Made by a program: the position numbers and the translations under genes. A stretch of DNA of 20,886 bases, taken from the NCBI GenBank assembly GCA_934276485.1, contig CAKQTE010000037.1:1-20886 (forward strand), in the 5' to 3' direction. Of this stretch, positions 1 through 7,943 are shown piece by piece. Below the pieces are notes generated by a model. It had not been told where the DNA came from. It saw nothing but the letters and a program-made list of their open reading frames with translations, and searched no databases. This stretch comes from an uncultured Spirochaetales bacterium (GTDB lineage Bacteria; Spirochaetota; Spirochaetia; Sphaerochaetales; Sphaerochaetaceae). Position 1 is the first letter of the stretch. Each line of letters opens with the position of its first letter.

Positions 1-2
1 AA

Positions 3-83
3 TCCTGCAAAAATGAAGAAGAAAATGCTATAGACACTCCTAAGAGAAAAGGTAGACCTAAAGGAAGCAAGAATAAGAAGTAA
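3..83 (+). CDS. C-terminal end of an unknown protein with a basic AT-hook-like tail (5' partial)
   Basis: An open frame enters from the left edge and stops at a TAA at 81-83. The visible 26 residues are acidic (NEEENAID) and then strongly basic, ending KRKGRPKGSKNKK. The GRPKGSKNK core resembles an AT-hook minor-groove-binding tail, which is seen at the C-terminus of various small bacterial and phage proteins. The body of the protein lies outside the window, so no function can be given. The frame is in tandem with the beta-helix ORF 88 bases downstream, which also looks like accessory or phage-type material. Confidence 0.5.
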   Translation, partial: SCKNEEENAIDTPKRKGRPKGSKNKK

Positions 84-171
84 TAGCTATCCTATATAGT
101 GCATAAAAAGTTGAAACCTTTAATTAACTGCTATTTGGGGCAAAGCATTAACTTCTTCTAGAGACTTACCC

Positions 172-969
172 TTGCAATATATAGAAAATCAATTCTTACC
201 AGTTTTAACCGAATACTATGTTTTGCAAAATGATTTAACATCTACTGCAACGCTTATAGTTCCAAAAGGAACCACTGCAACACTGGATTTAAACGGCTTT
301 AAAATAGATTGTCCTATTGAGTACCAAGCTATTTCAAATAGAGGGAATTTAACAATACTTGATTCTTCAAAAGAAAAGACAGGTATAATATGTAACTCTT
401 TGCAAAATAAAACACAAAACAATTTAATGCATCCTCTGATTTACAATAATAGCGTTTTGACAATCAATGGAGGTACCTTCGGAGATTGTGATAATGACAG
501 AACAAATGAAAACAAAGCTAATTTAGGTTCTGCTATATATAATTATGAGGGAACAGTTACAATTAACGATGGAAACTTTTCTTGTCGTGATGGTTCTTGG
601 AAACTTAATTCGGAAGATACTGATTTTTCAGGACATGCATATGCACTCATTAATATTAATGGAAATATGACAATAAACAATTGCAACTTATACGGAAAGA
701 TGAGAGGCGGGATTTCCTCTGAAAATAAATCAAATGTCATAATTCATGATGGTAATTATTCAATTACCGGTGATGATTCCGAATTCTTACTGGCAACAGG
801 CGCGCCAGGACAAATTACTGTATCAGGTGGAGATTTTACCAAAACAGGAAGCCCTTGGGCTATTATCGGGACTTTCAATCCAGATTGGAACTCGGACCTC
901 ACAAAAAATGGTTTCTTAATCTCTGGAGGAACATTCGTAAGAGATAGCATTGCATTAAAATATTATTAA
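172..969 (+). CDS. Right-handed beta-helix repeat protein, possibly 5'-truncated
   Basis: The 265-residue frame contains at least six imperfect repeats of the form (L/V)TI-(N/S)-GG-(T/N)F, for example LTINGGTFGD, VTINDGNFSC, ITVSGGDFTK and FLISGGTFVR, preceded by TATLDLNGFKI. Such ladders form pectate-lyase-like beta-helices in surface proteins, adhesins and phage tail proteins. The only start near the head of the frame is TTG at 172, with no Shine-Dalgarno sequence. The frame stays open upstream to a stop at 121-123, and that stretch (LTAIWGKALTSS) also looks coding. There is no signal peptide, membrane segment or C-terminal anchor. The region is more AT-rich than the genes to its right. It may be a truncated phage or surface gene, or a gene with an unusual start. 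The repeat class is clear; the biological role is not. Confidence 0.55.
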   Translation: MQYIENQFLPVLTEYYVLQNDLTSTATLIVPKGTTATLDLNGFKIDCPIEYQAISNRGNLTILDSSKEKTGIICNSLQNKTQNNLMHPLIYNNSVLTINGGTFGDCDNDRTNENKANLGSAIYNYEGTVTINDGNFSCRDGSWKLNSEDTDFSGHAYALININGNMTINNCNLYGKMRGGISSENKSNVIIHDGNYSITGDDSEFLLATGAPGQITVSGGDFTKTGSPWAIIGTFNPDWNSDLTKNGFLISGGTFVRDSIALKYY

Positions 970-979
970 TAAATGATAT

Positions 980-1010
980 AGCTCACAAGATTTGAAAGAT
1001 TTTGTGAGCT
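980..1010 (+). terminator. Hairpin downstream of the beta-helix ORF
   Basis: AGCTCACAA (980-988) pairs perfectly with TTGTGAGCT (1002-1010), and the loop side can extend the stem by a few A-T and G-T pairs. It begins 11 bases after the stop codon. The T-rich tail (TGTCTT) is weak, so termination efficiency is uncertain. Confidence 0.5.
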
Positions 1011-1102
1011 TGTCTTAAAGCTAAACTCCAACTCGACTTTTAAAAACTACATCTTTCTTTTTTAAAGTGCTCATAGCCTTCTGCTATACAAGAAAGGATA
1101 CA

Positions 1103-1128
1103 TGTGAGCCATCGTCCGATGGCCCACA
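1103..1128 (-). terminator. Candidate terminator after nagB
   Basis: TGTG and GCCATCG on the left pair with CGATGGC and CACA on the right, with one mismatch, forming a GC-rich stem with a very small loop. It starts 10 bases beyond the nagB stop on the minus strand. The sequence after it (ATCCTTTCTTG on the minus strand) is T-rich but has no uninterrupted T run. About 90 bases between this hairpin and the one at 980-1010 hold nothing recognisable. Confidence 0.5.
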
Positions 1129-1138
1129 CAACATCTCG

Positions 1139-1867
1139 TTATCTTCCAAGTAACATCTCTGCTGCATCATCATCGATATATAAGTTCCAATCACTATGAG
1201 TTTTCAAGAGTGTTGCAGGAACCATCGGAGTTACTGGTTTTGTAATAGTATCGAAAATTGCTTTGGCTTTGACCTTGTGAGGAACTACAGTGACAATGTG
1301 CTGGCATTTCATAATCTCCTTTGGAGTCATTGTGATAGCTTTCTCAGGTACATCGTCTATTGTTTTGAACCATCCCTCTCCTACTTGTTGCTCTCTGCAA
1401 CGCTTATCGAGAGTTACCACCTTATAAGCAACATCTGTCTCAAAGTCAGCAGGAGGATCGTTAAATGCAATGTGTCCATTTTCGCCAATTCCTATAACAC
1501 CAACATCTACCTTATCTTCTCTGAGGTGTTCTGTTAGTTTTGCAATTGATTCTTCATCCTCTACAAAATAGTGAGCCTTCAATGGAACTTGGGATACAAA
1601 TCTTTCCATCAAATAGCGTCTGAAAGATGCTATATGTGTAATTGGCAAATTCACATATTCATCCAAATGAAACATCTCAACCTTAGTCCAATCCACATTT
1701 TCTTTTACCAGGTATGAGAACATCTCAAATTGGCTCTGCCCTGTAGAAAGAACAAGTCTTGCTCTACCTTGTTCAGATATAGCGCTATTTAATAAAGATG
1801 CAATCTTCTCGGCTGCCTTACGTCCATTTTCATCAGCTGTAGCTGAAATATTAATCGTTATACTCAT
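1139..1867 (-). CDS. nagB: Glucosamine-6-phosphate deaminase (NagB family)
   Basis: The product, 242 residues from the chosen start, matches the short monomeric form of the family. The family converts glucosamine-6-phosphate to fructose-6-phosphate and ammonia in the cytoplasm. Visible motifs are STGQSQ near 41-46 (phosphate loop), FHLDEY near 66-71 (active-site Asp-Glu) and GIGENGHIAFNDP near 126-138, which carries the catalytic His. Relative to the Escherichia coli enzyme the DGH triad reads NGH and the downstream Glu reads Asp. The frame is open to an ATG at 1885, but an AGGAGG lies six bases before the ATG at 1867, which fixes the start there. The start overlaps the end of nagA by 17 bases, implying translational coupling. 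A galactosamine-6-phosphate deaminase (AgaI-like) specificity cannot be excluded. Confidence 0.9.
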   Translation of the reverse strand: MSITINISATADENGRKAAEKIASLLNSAISEQGRARLVLSTGQSQFEMFSYLVKENVDWTKVEMFHLDEYVNLPITHIASFRRYLMERFVSQVPLKAHYFVEDEESIAKLTEHLREDKVDVGVIGIGENGHIAFNDPPADFETDVAYKVVTLDKRCREQQVGEGWFKTIDDVPEKAITMTPKEIMKCQHIVTVVPHKVKAKAIFDTITKPVTPMVPATLLKTHSDWNLYIDDDAAEMLLGR

Positions 1868-3020
1868 CAGGAACCTCCTCTCCATTTAAAATAACCTTTT
1901 TGATATTGTATTCTGTATCTGCAATGATGAAATCTGCACTCTTTCCTACCTCAATAGAACCAAGCTCGTGCTCGCATCCGATAGTCTTGGCTGGATTCAA
2001 AGACAAGAGTTTGGATGCTTCCACAGCTCCTAGCTTTGAAGCAATTGTCTTTAGCATTCTCTCTCCTGTTGCAACAGAGCCCGCAAACGCAGATCGATCA
2101 TAAAGCTTTGCAATGCCACCTTCAACAATTACATCCAGCCCATTCTGCTTTGGTCCAAGAATCGATGGACCATCCGATAGTCCTGCGGCTCGCATACTGT
2201 CTGAGCATGAGATAATCCTATCGTGCCGCTTGAAGCGAAATATATAATCCAACAAAAGTGGAGGAAGATGCATATTGTCAGAGATAATCTCGACATATAA
2301 ATCATCTATGAGATATCCACTTTCGACAGCACCAAGGATTCTGAATCCACCACGCCTAGTGATGCTGGACATTCCACTATAGAAATGAGTCAGCATCGAC
2401 AGTCCATGATCATAAGACATTGAGATATCATCATAGGTTGCTGCAGTATGTGCTGCAGATACAGTGATATTGTTCTCAACTAGATAATCGATAGCTTCTA
2501 TCGCACCATCAAGCTCGGGAGCAAGGCTCACTCTTTTGATAATTCCTTCTCCCTGTTCTAACACTCTAGATATCTCATCAAGCTTCGGGCTTCTTATATA
2601 GCGTTCATCCTGAGCTCCCTTTTCTTTAGCATTTATATATGGACCTTCCAAGTGAACTCCAAACAATTTAGCGCCATTTCGATTCCTTTGAGCTTTCTTT
2701 GCATTCTCCAGAAAGAGATTCATCTCTTCATCTTTAGATGTCAGAGATGTTGCCAAAAATGATGTTGTTCCATGCTTCAAAAGGGATTGGGAAGCACGTT
2801 CGAAAGAGTCCAGGTCTCCATCCATGAAATCATATCCACCGGCTCCATGGGTGTGCGTATCCACAATTCCAGGAAAGAGATAATATCCAGAGCCATCAAT
2901 TACTTGATCGCTGTCAGATGCTATGTCTTTTCCTATCTCTGCTATCTTTCCATTTTCAGTACGCACAAAGCCATGCAATATGGAATCCGGCAGAACTATA
3001 TCTATGTTTTTGATTATCAT
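1851..3020 (-). CDS. nagA: N-acetylglucosamine-6-phosphate deacetylase (NagA)
   Basis: The 389-residue product is full length for the NagA amidohydrolase family, which deacetylates GlcNAc-6-phosphate to glucosamine-6-phosphate. Visible signatures are the metal-binding HxH in DTHTHGAGGYDF (H56, H58), GVHLEGPYIN (E125), SAAHTA (H191), LTHFYSGMS (H212) and the catalytic Asp in CSDSMRAAGLSDG (D274). The C-terminal LGSIEVGKSADFIIAD is the usual beta-sandwich ending. It feeds nagB directly downstream with overlapping reading frames. The ATG lies 49 bases after the upstream permease gene, just past a strong terminator hairpin. The only Shine-Dalgarno candidate is a GGGG about eight bases upstream. 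A close relative acting on GalNAc-6-phosphate (AgaA) is the main alternative. Confidence 0.9.
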   Translation of the reverse strand: MIIKNIDIVLPDSILHGFVRTENGKIAEIGKDIASDSDQVIDGSGYYLFPGIVDTHTHGAGGYDFMDGDLDSFERASQSLLKHGTTSFLATSLTSKDEEMNLFLENAKKAQRNRNGAKLFGVHLEGPYINAKEKGAQDERYIRSPKLDEISRVLEQGEGIIKRVSLAPELDGAIEAIDYLVENNITVSAAHTAATYDDISMSYDHGLSMLTHFYSGMSSITRRGGFRILGAVESGYLIDDLYVEIISDNMHLPPLLLDYIFRFKRHDRIISCSDSMRAAGLSDGPSILGPKQNGLDVIVEGGIAKLYDRSAFAGSVATGERMLKTIASKLGAVEASKLLSLNPAKTIGCEHELGSIEVGKSADFIIADTEYNIKKVILNGEEVPDEYND

Positions 3021-3040
3021 TTAATGCCCCACGGATGAAA

Positions 3041-3065
3041 AAGAGCGGGCTTTCGCCACGCTCTT
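3041..3065 (-). terminator. Intrinsic terminator between the permease gene and nagA
   Basis: AAGAGCGGGC (3041-3050) pairs with GCC(A)CGCTCTT (3055-3065), one bulged A, around a four-base loop. On the minus strand the stem is followed by TTTTTC. It begins four bases after the permease stop codon, so it should end or attenuate transporter transcripts before nagA. Confidence 0.8.
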
Positions 3066-3069
3066 ACTG

Positions 3070-4803
3070 TTACATCTTGAAAGAAGATGACATATCACCT
3101 TTCTTTCTGCTGTTCATGCCATAGATTATTGCAAATACAACAACTAGCAATATTACAGAAAGCGCACTTGCTTCTCCAAGTTTTCCATCTTGAACAGCAC
3201 CATAGATCTGAATAGGAACCGTTCTTGTTCTTCCGGAGTACAAGAGAATGGTTGTGCTAAGCTCTTGAAGAAGAGTCGTAAGTGTCATGATAGAGCCAGA
3301 GATGATAGCAGGAAGAATCAAAGGAACACTTACATGCCTGAATGTATAGAACCAGGTTGCCCCGCTGATTGTACTGGCTTCCTCAAGCGATGGATTGAGC
3401 TGAGTTAGCTGAGCAGATACTGACCTATATACATATGGTGTTCTTCTGATCATATATGAGATTATGATAATCACATATGTTCCAGTGAGCCTAATAGCAC
3501 TACTGCCACTGAATGCAGATAAAAGTGCAATAGATACTACTGTTCCAGGAAGAATGAATGGGCTCATTACAGCAAGGTCCAACAAAGCAGCTCCCTTTGG
3601 CTTCTTTCGCTCTGTAATGTAAGCGATGATCGAACCAAGAATCGCACACAAAAGTGTTGCTGTAATTGACAAGAAGAATGAGTTGAAGAGCTCTCTACTT
3701 GAATACCTAGGAATACGAGCATAGTTATTAAGCGTGAATCCTTCTGGGAAAAGTCCTACCCACTTAGTAAAGAATGACATGACTATGATTGTAATTTGAG
3801 GTAGCAATGAGAAGATCAGAATGATCCAGCAATATATGGTTGATACAATAACTGCACCCTTACCATCGTGAATCTTCAAATCTTTGTGTGTTGCAGATAT
3901 TGTCTCATATTCATGACGCGCTACTACGTATTTCTGGATATAAAGAACCAATGCAGTGATCGCAACGTTAACAACTGCAATTGATGCAGCTCCATTGATA
4001 TTAAAGAACCCATTTACTTCAAAATAGATCAATGTTGGAAGAACATAGTTACTTCCACCTACGATAGCAGGAATACCAAAGTTTCCGATAGCTCTTACGA
4101 ATACCAATAGTGCAGCAGCTCCCAATGATGGCATGATCAGAGGAAGTGTGATGGTTCTCATGATTCTGCTACCCTTTGCTCCCATAAGCATTGCAGATTC
4201 TTCCAACAGGGAGTTTGCACTGCTAAATGCGCCATAACTTAGCTGGAATACAAATGGATAGTATGTGAGTGTCATACAAAGAATCATTCCAAACATTCCA
4301 TAGATAGATGGAATAGTTACTCCAAAAGGCTTTAAGAGCCAATTGAGAAAGATTCTAACAACACCCTGATTACCAAGAAGGATGATCCAAGTGTAAGCTC
4401 CTACGAAGCTTGGCATGATGATAGGAAGAATTCCCAAGGAAAGGATCAAGCGCTTTCCAGGAACTTTTACACGTGCAACGCAATATCCCATCGGAATACC
4501 AATTAGTAGCGTTAAGAGTGTTACGCTGATACTTACGATAAACGAGTTCTTCAAGCTCTTCATATAGAGGTTGCTTGTGAAGATCTTCTTAAAGCCTTCT
4601 AATGACCAACCCGAGAATTCCAAGCCTTCAGTGGGTGTCCAGAATGCTCTTAAGAGTGTCAAAACCAAAGGATAGAGCAAAAAGATCGCCAAGAATGCCA
4701 TTGGAAGGGCAAAGATCAAAGCTTGAGAGAAGTCCTTTTGAAAGAATCTCTTGATTTTGTTCTTTTCCTGTCCATTATCTGTAATTGAATACTTTCTACT
4801 CAT
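3070..4803 (-). CDS. afuB: ABC importer permease, fused two-domain FbpB/AfuB type
   Basis: This 577-residue inner-membrane protein contains two complete binding-protein-dependent permease domains in one chain, which is typical of FbpB/AfuB (about 550-700 residues). Each half has about six hydrophobic segments and a cytoplasmic EAA loop that docks the ATPase: EESAMLMGAKGSRIMRTITL near 201-220 and EEASTISGATWFYTFRHVSV near 474-493. The start ATG overlaps the upstream ATPase stop by four bases (ATGA), and the binding protein lies just before that, so the three form one importer. The family includes ferric-iron, phosphonate and sugar-phosphate carriers. The presence of nagAB downstream favours a phosphorylated sugar. 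The symbol is given by family; the substrate is inferred. Confidence 0.85.
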   Translation of the reverse strand: MSRKYSITDNGQEKNKIKRFFQKDFSQALIFALPMAFLAIFLLYPLVLTLLRAFWTPTEGLEFSGWSLEGFKKIFTSNLYMKSLKNSFIVSISVTLLTLLIGIPMGYCVARVKVPGKRLILSLGILPIIMPSFVGAYTWIILLGNQGVVRIFLNWLLKPFGVTIPSIYGMFGMILCMTLTYYPFVFQLSYGAFSSANSLLEESAMLMGAKGSRIMRTITLPLIMPSLGAAALLVFVRAIGNFGIPAIVGGSNYVLPTLIYFEVNGFFNINGAASIAVVNVAITALVLYIQKYVVARHEYETISATHKDLKIHDGKGAVIVSTIYCWIILIFSLLPQITIIVMSFFTKWVGLFPEGFTLNNYARIPRYSSRELFNSFFLSITATLLCAILGSIIAYITERKKPKGAALLDLAVMSPFILPGTVVSIALLSAFSGSSAIRLTGTYVIIIISYMIRRTPYVYRSVSAQLTQLNPSLEEASTISGATWFYTFRHVSVPLILPAIISGSIMTLTTLLQELSTTILLYSGRTRTVPIQIYGAVQDGKLGEASALSVILLVVVFAIIYGMNSRKKGDMSSSFKM

Positions 4804-5918
4804 AGTTCGCGTCCTTCAGGCGAGAATAAGAAGAGCCTATCTTCCTTGAATCCAACATTGACCTGATCGCCTTCTCTTATATCCTTCTGAAGTGAATCCA
4901 TATCGATTTCCAATGTTACAGGAGAGATAGATTTATCTACATCAACCTCGTATCTGATAAATGATCCAAGATGCTGAATGATATGTACTTTACCAGGAAC
5001 AGTCTTCTCACCCTTTTCCTTGGTGACAAATAAATGCTCAGGGCGAGCTCCAACAAGAACAGTGTCAGCACTTGATGCTTCCACATGGGCTCTGTTTTTA
5101 TCAACATGAAGTACGGGTCCGTTGTTCGCAACCTTGCATTCGATCACCTGCCCAACGCTTCCAACCTTGGACTCAAAGAAGTTCATCTTTCCAATGAAAT
5201 TTGCAACAAACGCATTTCTAGGAACATTGTATAGCTCGTCAGATGTGCCGATCTGTTCAACAACGCCCTTTCTCAACACTGCAAGTCTATCGCCTACAGC
5301 CATAGCCTCTTCTTGGTCGTGAGTTACAAATATGGTTGTGATGTTTGTAGCTTTCTGAATGCGTCTGATCTCAGCGCGCATGTAGCGTCTTAGTTTTGCA
5401 TCCAAGTTAGCAAGAGGTTCGTCCAGAAGAAGAATATCTGGATCATAGACAAGAGCACGTGCAATAGCAACACGCTGTTGCTGTCCGCCAGAGAGAGCTG
5501 TTGGGCTAGGATTACGCTTCAACTCTTCTTCAAGGCCTACAAGCTCCATAACCTCAGTTACTTTCTTTTTTACAATATCATTTGGAGTCTTTCTTACTCT
5601 GAGGCCATATGCAACATTCTCAAATATTGACATATGAGGATATAGCGCAAAGCTCTGGAATACCATTCCAATGTTTCGCTTATAAGGAGGAATTGTCGAG
5701 ATATCAACATCCCCATATAGCATCTTACCTGAGCTTATTTCCTCTAGTCCTGCAGTGGATCTTAAAAGAGTTGTCTTTCCACATCCAGATGGACCCAAAA
5801 GGCAGAAAAGTTCTCCTGGATTGATTGTGAAAGATACATCCTTAAGTGCATGGACTGCATTCTTGGATCCCTCGGCATATATTTTATTTACATTTTCATA
5901 AGTTACATTCTTACTCAT
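4800..5918 (-). CDS. afuC: ABC importer ATP-binding subunit, FbpC/AfuC/PotA type
   Basis: The 372-residue cytoplasmic ATPase carries Walker A GPSGCGKTT (42-50), Q-loop VFQSFALYP (Q88), signature LSGGQQQRVAIARAL (from 142), Walker B ILLLDEP (162-168) and the switch His in FVTHDQEEA (H200). About 130 C-terminal residues form the TOBE-like regulatory domain seen in FbpC, PotA and UgpC. A strong AGGAGG sits seven bases before the ATG, and the 3' end overlaps the permease by four bases. Its partners are the binding protein upstream and the fused permease downstream. It is the only transport ATPase in the window, so it might also energise the ATPase-less sugar permeases at 16479-18238. That second role is speculation. 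Confidence 0.88.
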   Translation of the reverse strand: MSKNVTYENVNKIYAEGSKNAVHALKDVSFTINPGELFCLLGPSGCGKTTLLRSTAGLEEISSGKMLYGDVDISTIPPYKRNIGMVFQSFALYPHMSIFENVAYGLRVRKTPNDIVKKKVTEVMELVGLEEELKRNPSPTALSGGQQQRVAIARALVYDPDILLLDEPLANLDAKLRRYMRAEIRRIQKATNITTIFVTHDQEEAMAVGDRLAVLRKGVVEQIGTSDELYNVPRNAFVANFIGKMNFFESKVGSVGQVIECKVANNGPVLHVDKNRAHVEASSADTVLVGARPEHLFVTKEKGEKTVPGKVHIIQHLGSFIRYEVDVDKSISPVTLEIDMDSLQKDIREGDQVNVGFKEDRLFLFSPEGREL

Positions 5919-5937
5919 ATTTCCTCCTTTTTCTAAA

Positions 5938-5969
5938 TAAGGGCTGAAAGTATAAACTCACAGCCCTTA
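5938..5969 (-). promoter_or_regulatory. Intercistronic hairpin between binding-protein and ATPase genes
   Basis: TAAGGGCTG (5938-5946) pairs perfectly with CAGCCCTTA (5961-5969), and AGT/ACT inside the loop can extend it. On the minus strand it is followed by TTTAG, a poor T run. It lies 20 bases after the binding-protein stop, a position where such hairpins stabilise the 5' transcript or attenuate downstream expression so the binding protein is made in excess. Confidence 0.65.
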
Positions 5970-5989
5970 AAGATGATCAACTATTAAAT

Positions 5990-6979
5990 TTACAGTAGTG
6001 AGTTGAACTCGTTAATGAGCCCCTTCTTCATTTCCTTTGCCTTAACTGCGTTGTACTCGAAGAATGTCAATTCTGATAGTGATGGTAGATTTTCTGGTCC
6101 TGGAACCTCTGTAGAAACAGCACGTCTATAGCACTCAGATCTTACAATTTCAAAAGCTTCTGTTGTTGTCATGAAGTCGATGAACTTCTGAGCAGCGTCT
6201 AGATTCTTACAATTAGCAAGGATTGCTGACCCTTCAATTCTAAATCCTGTGCCTTCTGCTGCCTTTACATAAGCAACTGGATCGCCTGCGCTGATCTTCT
6301 TACCAATATTTCCTTCACCTGTTACTGTGATTGCATACTCACCACGAGCTACGCTATCTGGACCTGCTGTTGAGGATGCTACATAAGTTGTGTTAGCAAC
6401 TACTTTCTTAACGAAATCCATACCATATAGATAGTTCATCATATATAGCTGTGCATAAGCTGAACCTGAGGATGCTGGGTTAGCAAGAACAATCTTTCCC
6501 TTATACTTTGGATCTGCTAGGTCTGCCCATGACTTTGGTGCTTCTTCTGGCTTTAGGAGATTTGTATTGTACATGATAGCCTGAAGTGGCATTGATGTTG
6601 CGTAATACTTTGGCTCATCATTTCCCTGATCCTTGAACTTTGCATCAATCTGAGCATCATTTGCACACTTATATGGCTGAAGCATATCATAAATCTGGTC
6701 AAGGTTTTCTGTTCCCATCAACAAAATGACATCGCCTTCTGGCTTAGGCCACTCTGTCTTTACTCTTGTTACGAGGTCTCCAGAACCTGCTCTGATGATA
6801 GTAACGTTGATATTAGGGTACTTTGCATTAAAAGCCTTGGTCAAAAGCTCTGCTTCTCCCTCTGATGCTGCACTGTATACAATTAGATTCTGCTTTTCTG
6901 AACCTGCTTCTGCACTACCCTGTGCAAATAGAGAACAGACCATTAACATAGCTAATAATAAAACTAATACCTTCTTCAT
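5990..6979 (-). CDS. afuA: Periplasmic substrate-binding protein, AfuA/FbpA-like family
   Basis: The 329-residue exported protein binds the substrate of the downstream importer. It begins MKKVLVLLLAMLM with a probable cleavage around FAQ-GSAE. The mature part starts NLIVYSAASEGEAE and contains RAGSGDLVTRVK (63-74), the position used by sugar-phosphate and phosphonate members to bind anionic groups. Where ferric-binding FbpA proteins carry paired metal-ligand tyrosines after the GEYAI motif, this sequence reads TVTGEGNIGKK, with no tyrosine. That argues against iron. The frame is open to an ATG at 7009, but AAAGGAGAAAAT immediately precedes the ATG at 6979, and the signal peptide starts there. 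Its own promoter lies about 30 bases upstream. Substrate identity is inferred from nagAB context. Confidence 0.83.
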   Translation of the reverse strand: MKKVLVLLLAMLMVCSLFAQGSAEAGSEKQNLIVYSAASEGEAELLTKAFNAKYPNINVTIIRAGSGDLVTRVKTEWPKPEGDVILLMGTENLDQIYDMLQPYKCANDAQIDAKFKDQGNDEPKYYATSMPLQAIMYNTNLLKPEEAPKSWADLADPKYKGKIVLANPASSGSAYAQLYMMNYLYGMDFVKKVVANTTYVASSTAGPDSVARGEYAITVTGEGNIGKKISAGDPVAYVKAAEGTGFRIEGSAILANCKNLDAAQKFIDFMTTTEAFEIVRSECYRRAVSTEVPGPENLPSLSELTFFEYNAVKAKEMKKGLINEFNSLL

Positions 6980-7009
6980 ATTTTCTCCTTTTGTTTTTCT
7001 CCTAAGCAA

Positions 7010-7037
7010 ATCTTAACATGAGAATTTTCGATTTCAA
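7010..7037 (-). promoter_or_regulatory. Promoter for the transporter-nagAB segment
   Basis: On the minus strand TTGAAA (7037-7032), a 16-base spacer and TAAGAT (7015-7010) make a good sigma-70-type promoter. Initiation would fall near 7003, about 24 bases before the binding-protein ATG. The -35 lies inside one of the two direct repeats described separately. Confidence 0.6.
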
Positions 7038-7066
7038 CAAAAAAATAATCCAATCTTCGATTTCAA
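7023..7066 (-). repeat. Two 15-bp direct repeats, candidate operator
   Basis: On the plus strand AATTTTCGATTTCAA (7023-7037) and AATCTTCGATTTCAA (7052-7066) differ at one base and start 29 bases apart, close to three helical turns. The first covers the -35 of the promoter at 7010-7037. Direct repeats of this kind suit a DeoR-family regulator such as the one encoded at 7936-8697; that assignment is inference. Confidence 0.6.
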
Positions 7067-7070
7067 AAGA

Positions 7071-7943
7071 CTATTTCATCAAATAGGTTACGTTTTCGAA
7101 AACATCCTCTACTACTTCAAGTATCAAATTACTGCTTTTGCTTTCTGCATAAGCACATAGCTCATGAGCAAATGGAAGATATTTTGAGAGGCTCTTATGA
7201 GAGTCTATATACACTCCTTCTCTGGATTCATTTGAATGCAGGTGCATAGACTTAACTCTTCCGCTATCGAGAATGCGTTTAGCCTCTTTAAGTAAGTCAA
7301 AGCCAAAGATGATGCTATTGATTTGCAGGTGTCCTATATCCAGACAAAGATTTAGGCCCAAAGACGCAAGATATAAGCATTCATCAGGCGTAAGCAGCAT
7401 ATAGCCTGCTCTTGGATTCAGGTTTTCAAGGCATAGATTCAATCCCATTGCTGAAACTTTTTCATTCAAGCGAAGTGCATTGTCACATAGAATCTTGAAT
7501 CTATCTTTATATAGCGCACTTTCAACATATTTAGGCGAGCATATCTCGCTCTCTTTATCTATTAGGTATTCATCTAGATTCAATGCTTTTACCTGTTCAA
7601 GGCGAGTTTTGTATTCTGAGGAAACCACCCCATCAACTAGGTATCCTGGGTGTAGAATCAAGTTATCGGCTCCTACAGAGAGTGCAAGTTCTGCATCCTT
7701 TAATATTTCGCACTCAGATATTTCATAGGAAGAATTGGATGCAAGATTTGGAAAAAAACTTCTACGTGGAGACAGAGAATGGATTGATGCAACGCGTCCT
7801 TTGATCAGAGGTAAAACCTCTTCTAGGTCTTTCTCTGTTGAAGCGTATGAAAGCTCAAAGTAACAATCCGGGTATCTCTCTCGTATCAGACGAACAGTAT
7901 CTATATCCTTAATGCCTACAAGAGAGATTCCCTTCTTACTCAT
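7071..7943 (-). CDS. TIM-barrel sugar phosphate isomerase/epimerase-like protein
   Basis: The 290-residue cytoplasmic protein has the xylose-isomerase/endonuclease-IV-like barrel pattern. Candidate metal ligands are H98 in LILHPGYL, E173 in LCLENLNPR, D202 and H205 in CLDIGHL, H234/H236 in MHLHSNE and E276 in LILEVVED. These sit at the ends of successive beta strands, as in the AP_endonuc_2 family. Family members isomerise or epimerise sugars and keto-sugars using divalent metals. It overlaps the upstream deoR gene by eight bases, so both are translated together, and it ends just before the promoter of the transporter segment. No substrate can be assigned, but its neighbours all handle phosphorylated hexoses or hexosamines. 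Confidence 0.72.
   Translation of the reverse strand: MSKKGISLVGIKDIDTVRLIRERYPDCYFELSYASTEKDLEEVLPLIKGRVASIHSLSPRRSFFPNLASNSSYEISECEILKDAELALSVGADNLILHPGYLVDGVVSSEYKTRLEQVKALNLDEYLIDKESEICSPKYVESALYKDRFKILCDNALRLNEKVSAMGLNLCLENLNPRAGYMLLTPDECLYLASLGLNLCLDIGHLQINSIIFGFDLLKEAKRILDSGRVKSMHLHSNESREGVYIDSHKSLSKYLPFAHELCAYAESKSSNLILEVVEDVFENVTYLMK

Noticed and set aside
1196..1537. 113-residue plus-strand frame opposite nagB
   Set aside because: Fully antisense to a well-conserved gene, with no ribosome site or domain-like sequence; a shadow frame.
3070..6979. Ferric-iron importer (FbpABC) as the main function
   Set aside because: The binding protein lacks the paired tyrosines expected of iron-binding FbpA at the equivalent position, and the operon context is amino-sugar phosphate metabolism. 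Kept only as a lesser alternative.
6980..7009. Upstream ATG for the AfuA-like binding protein
   Set aside because: The 10 added residues are charged and would spoil the signal peptide, while a good ribosome site sits just before the ATG at 6979.
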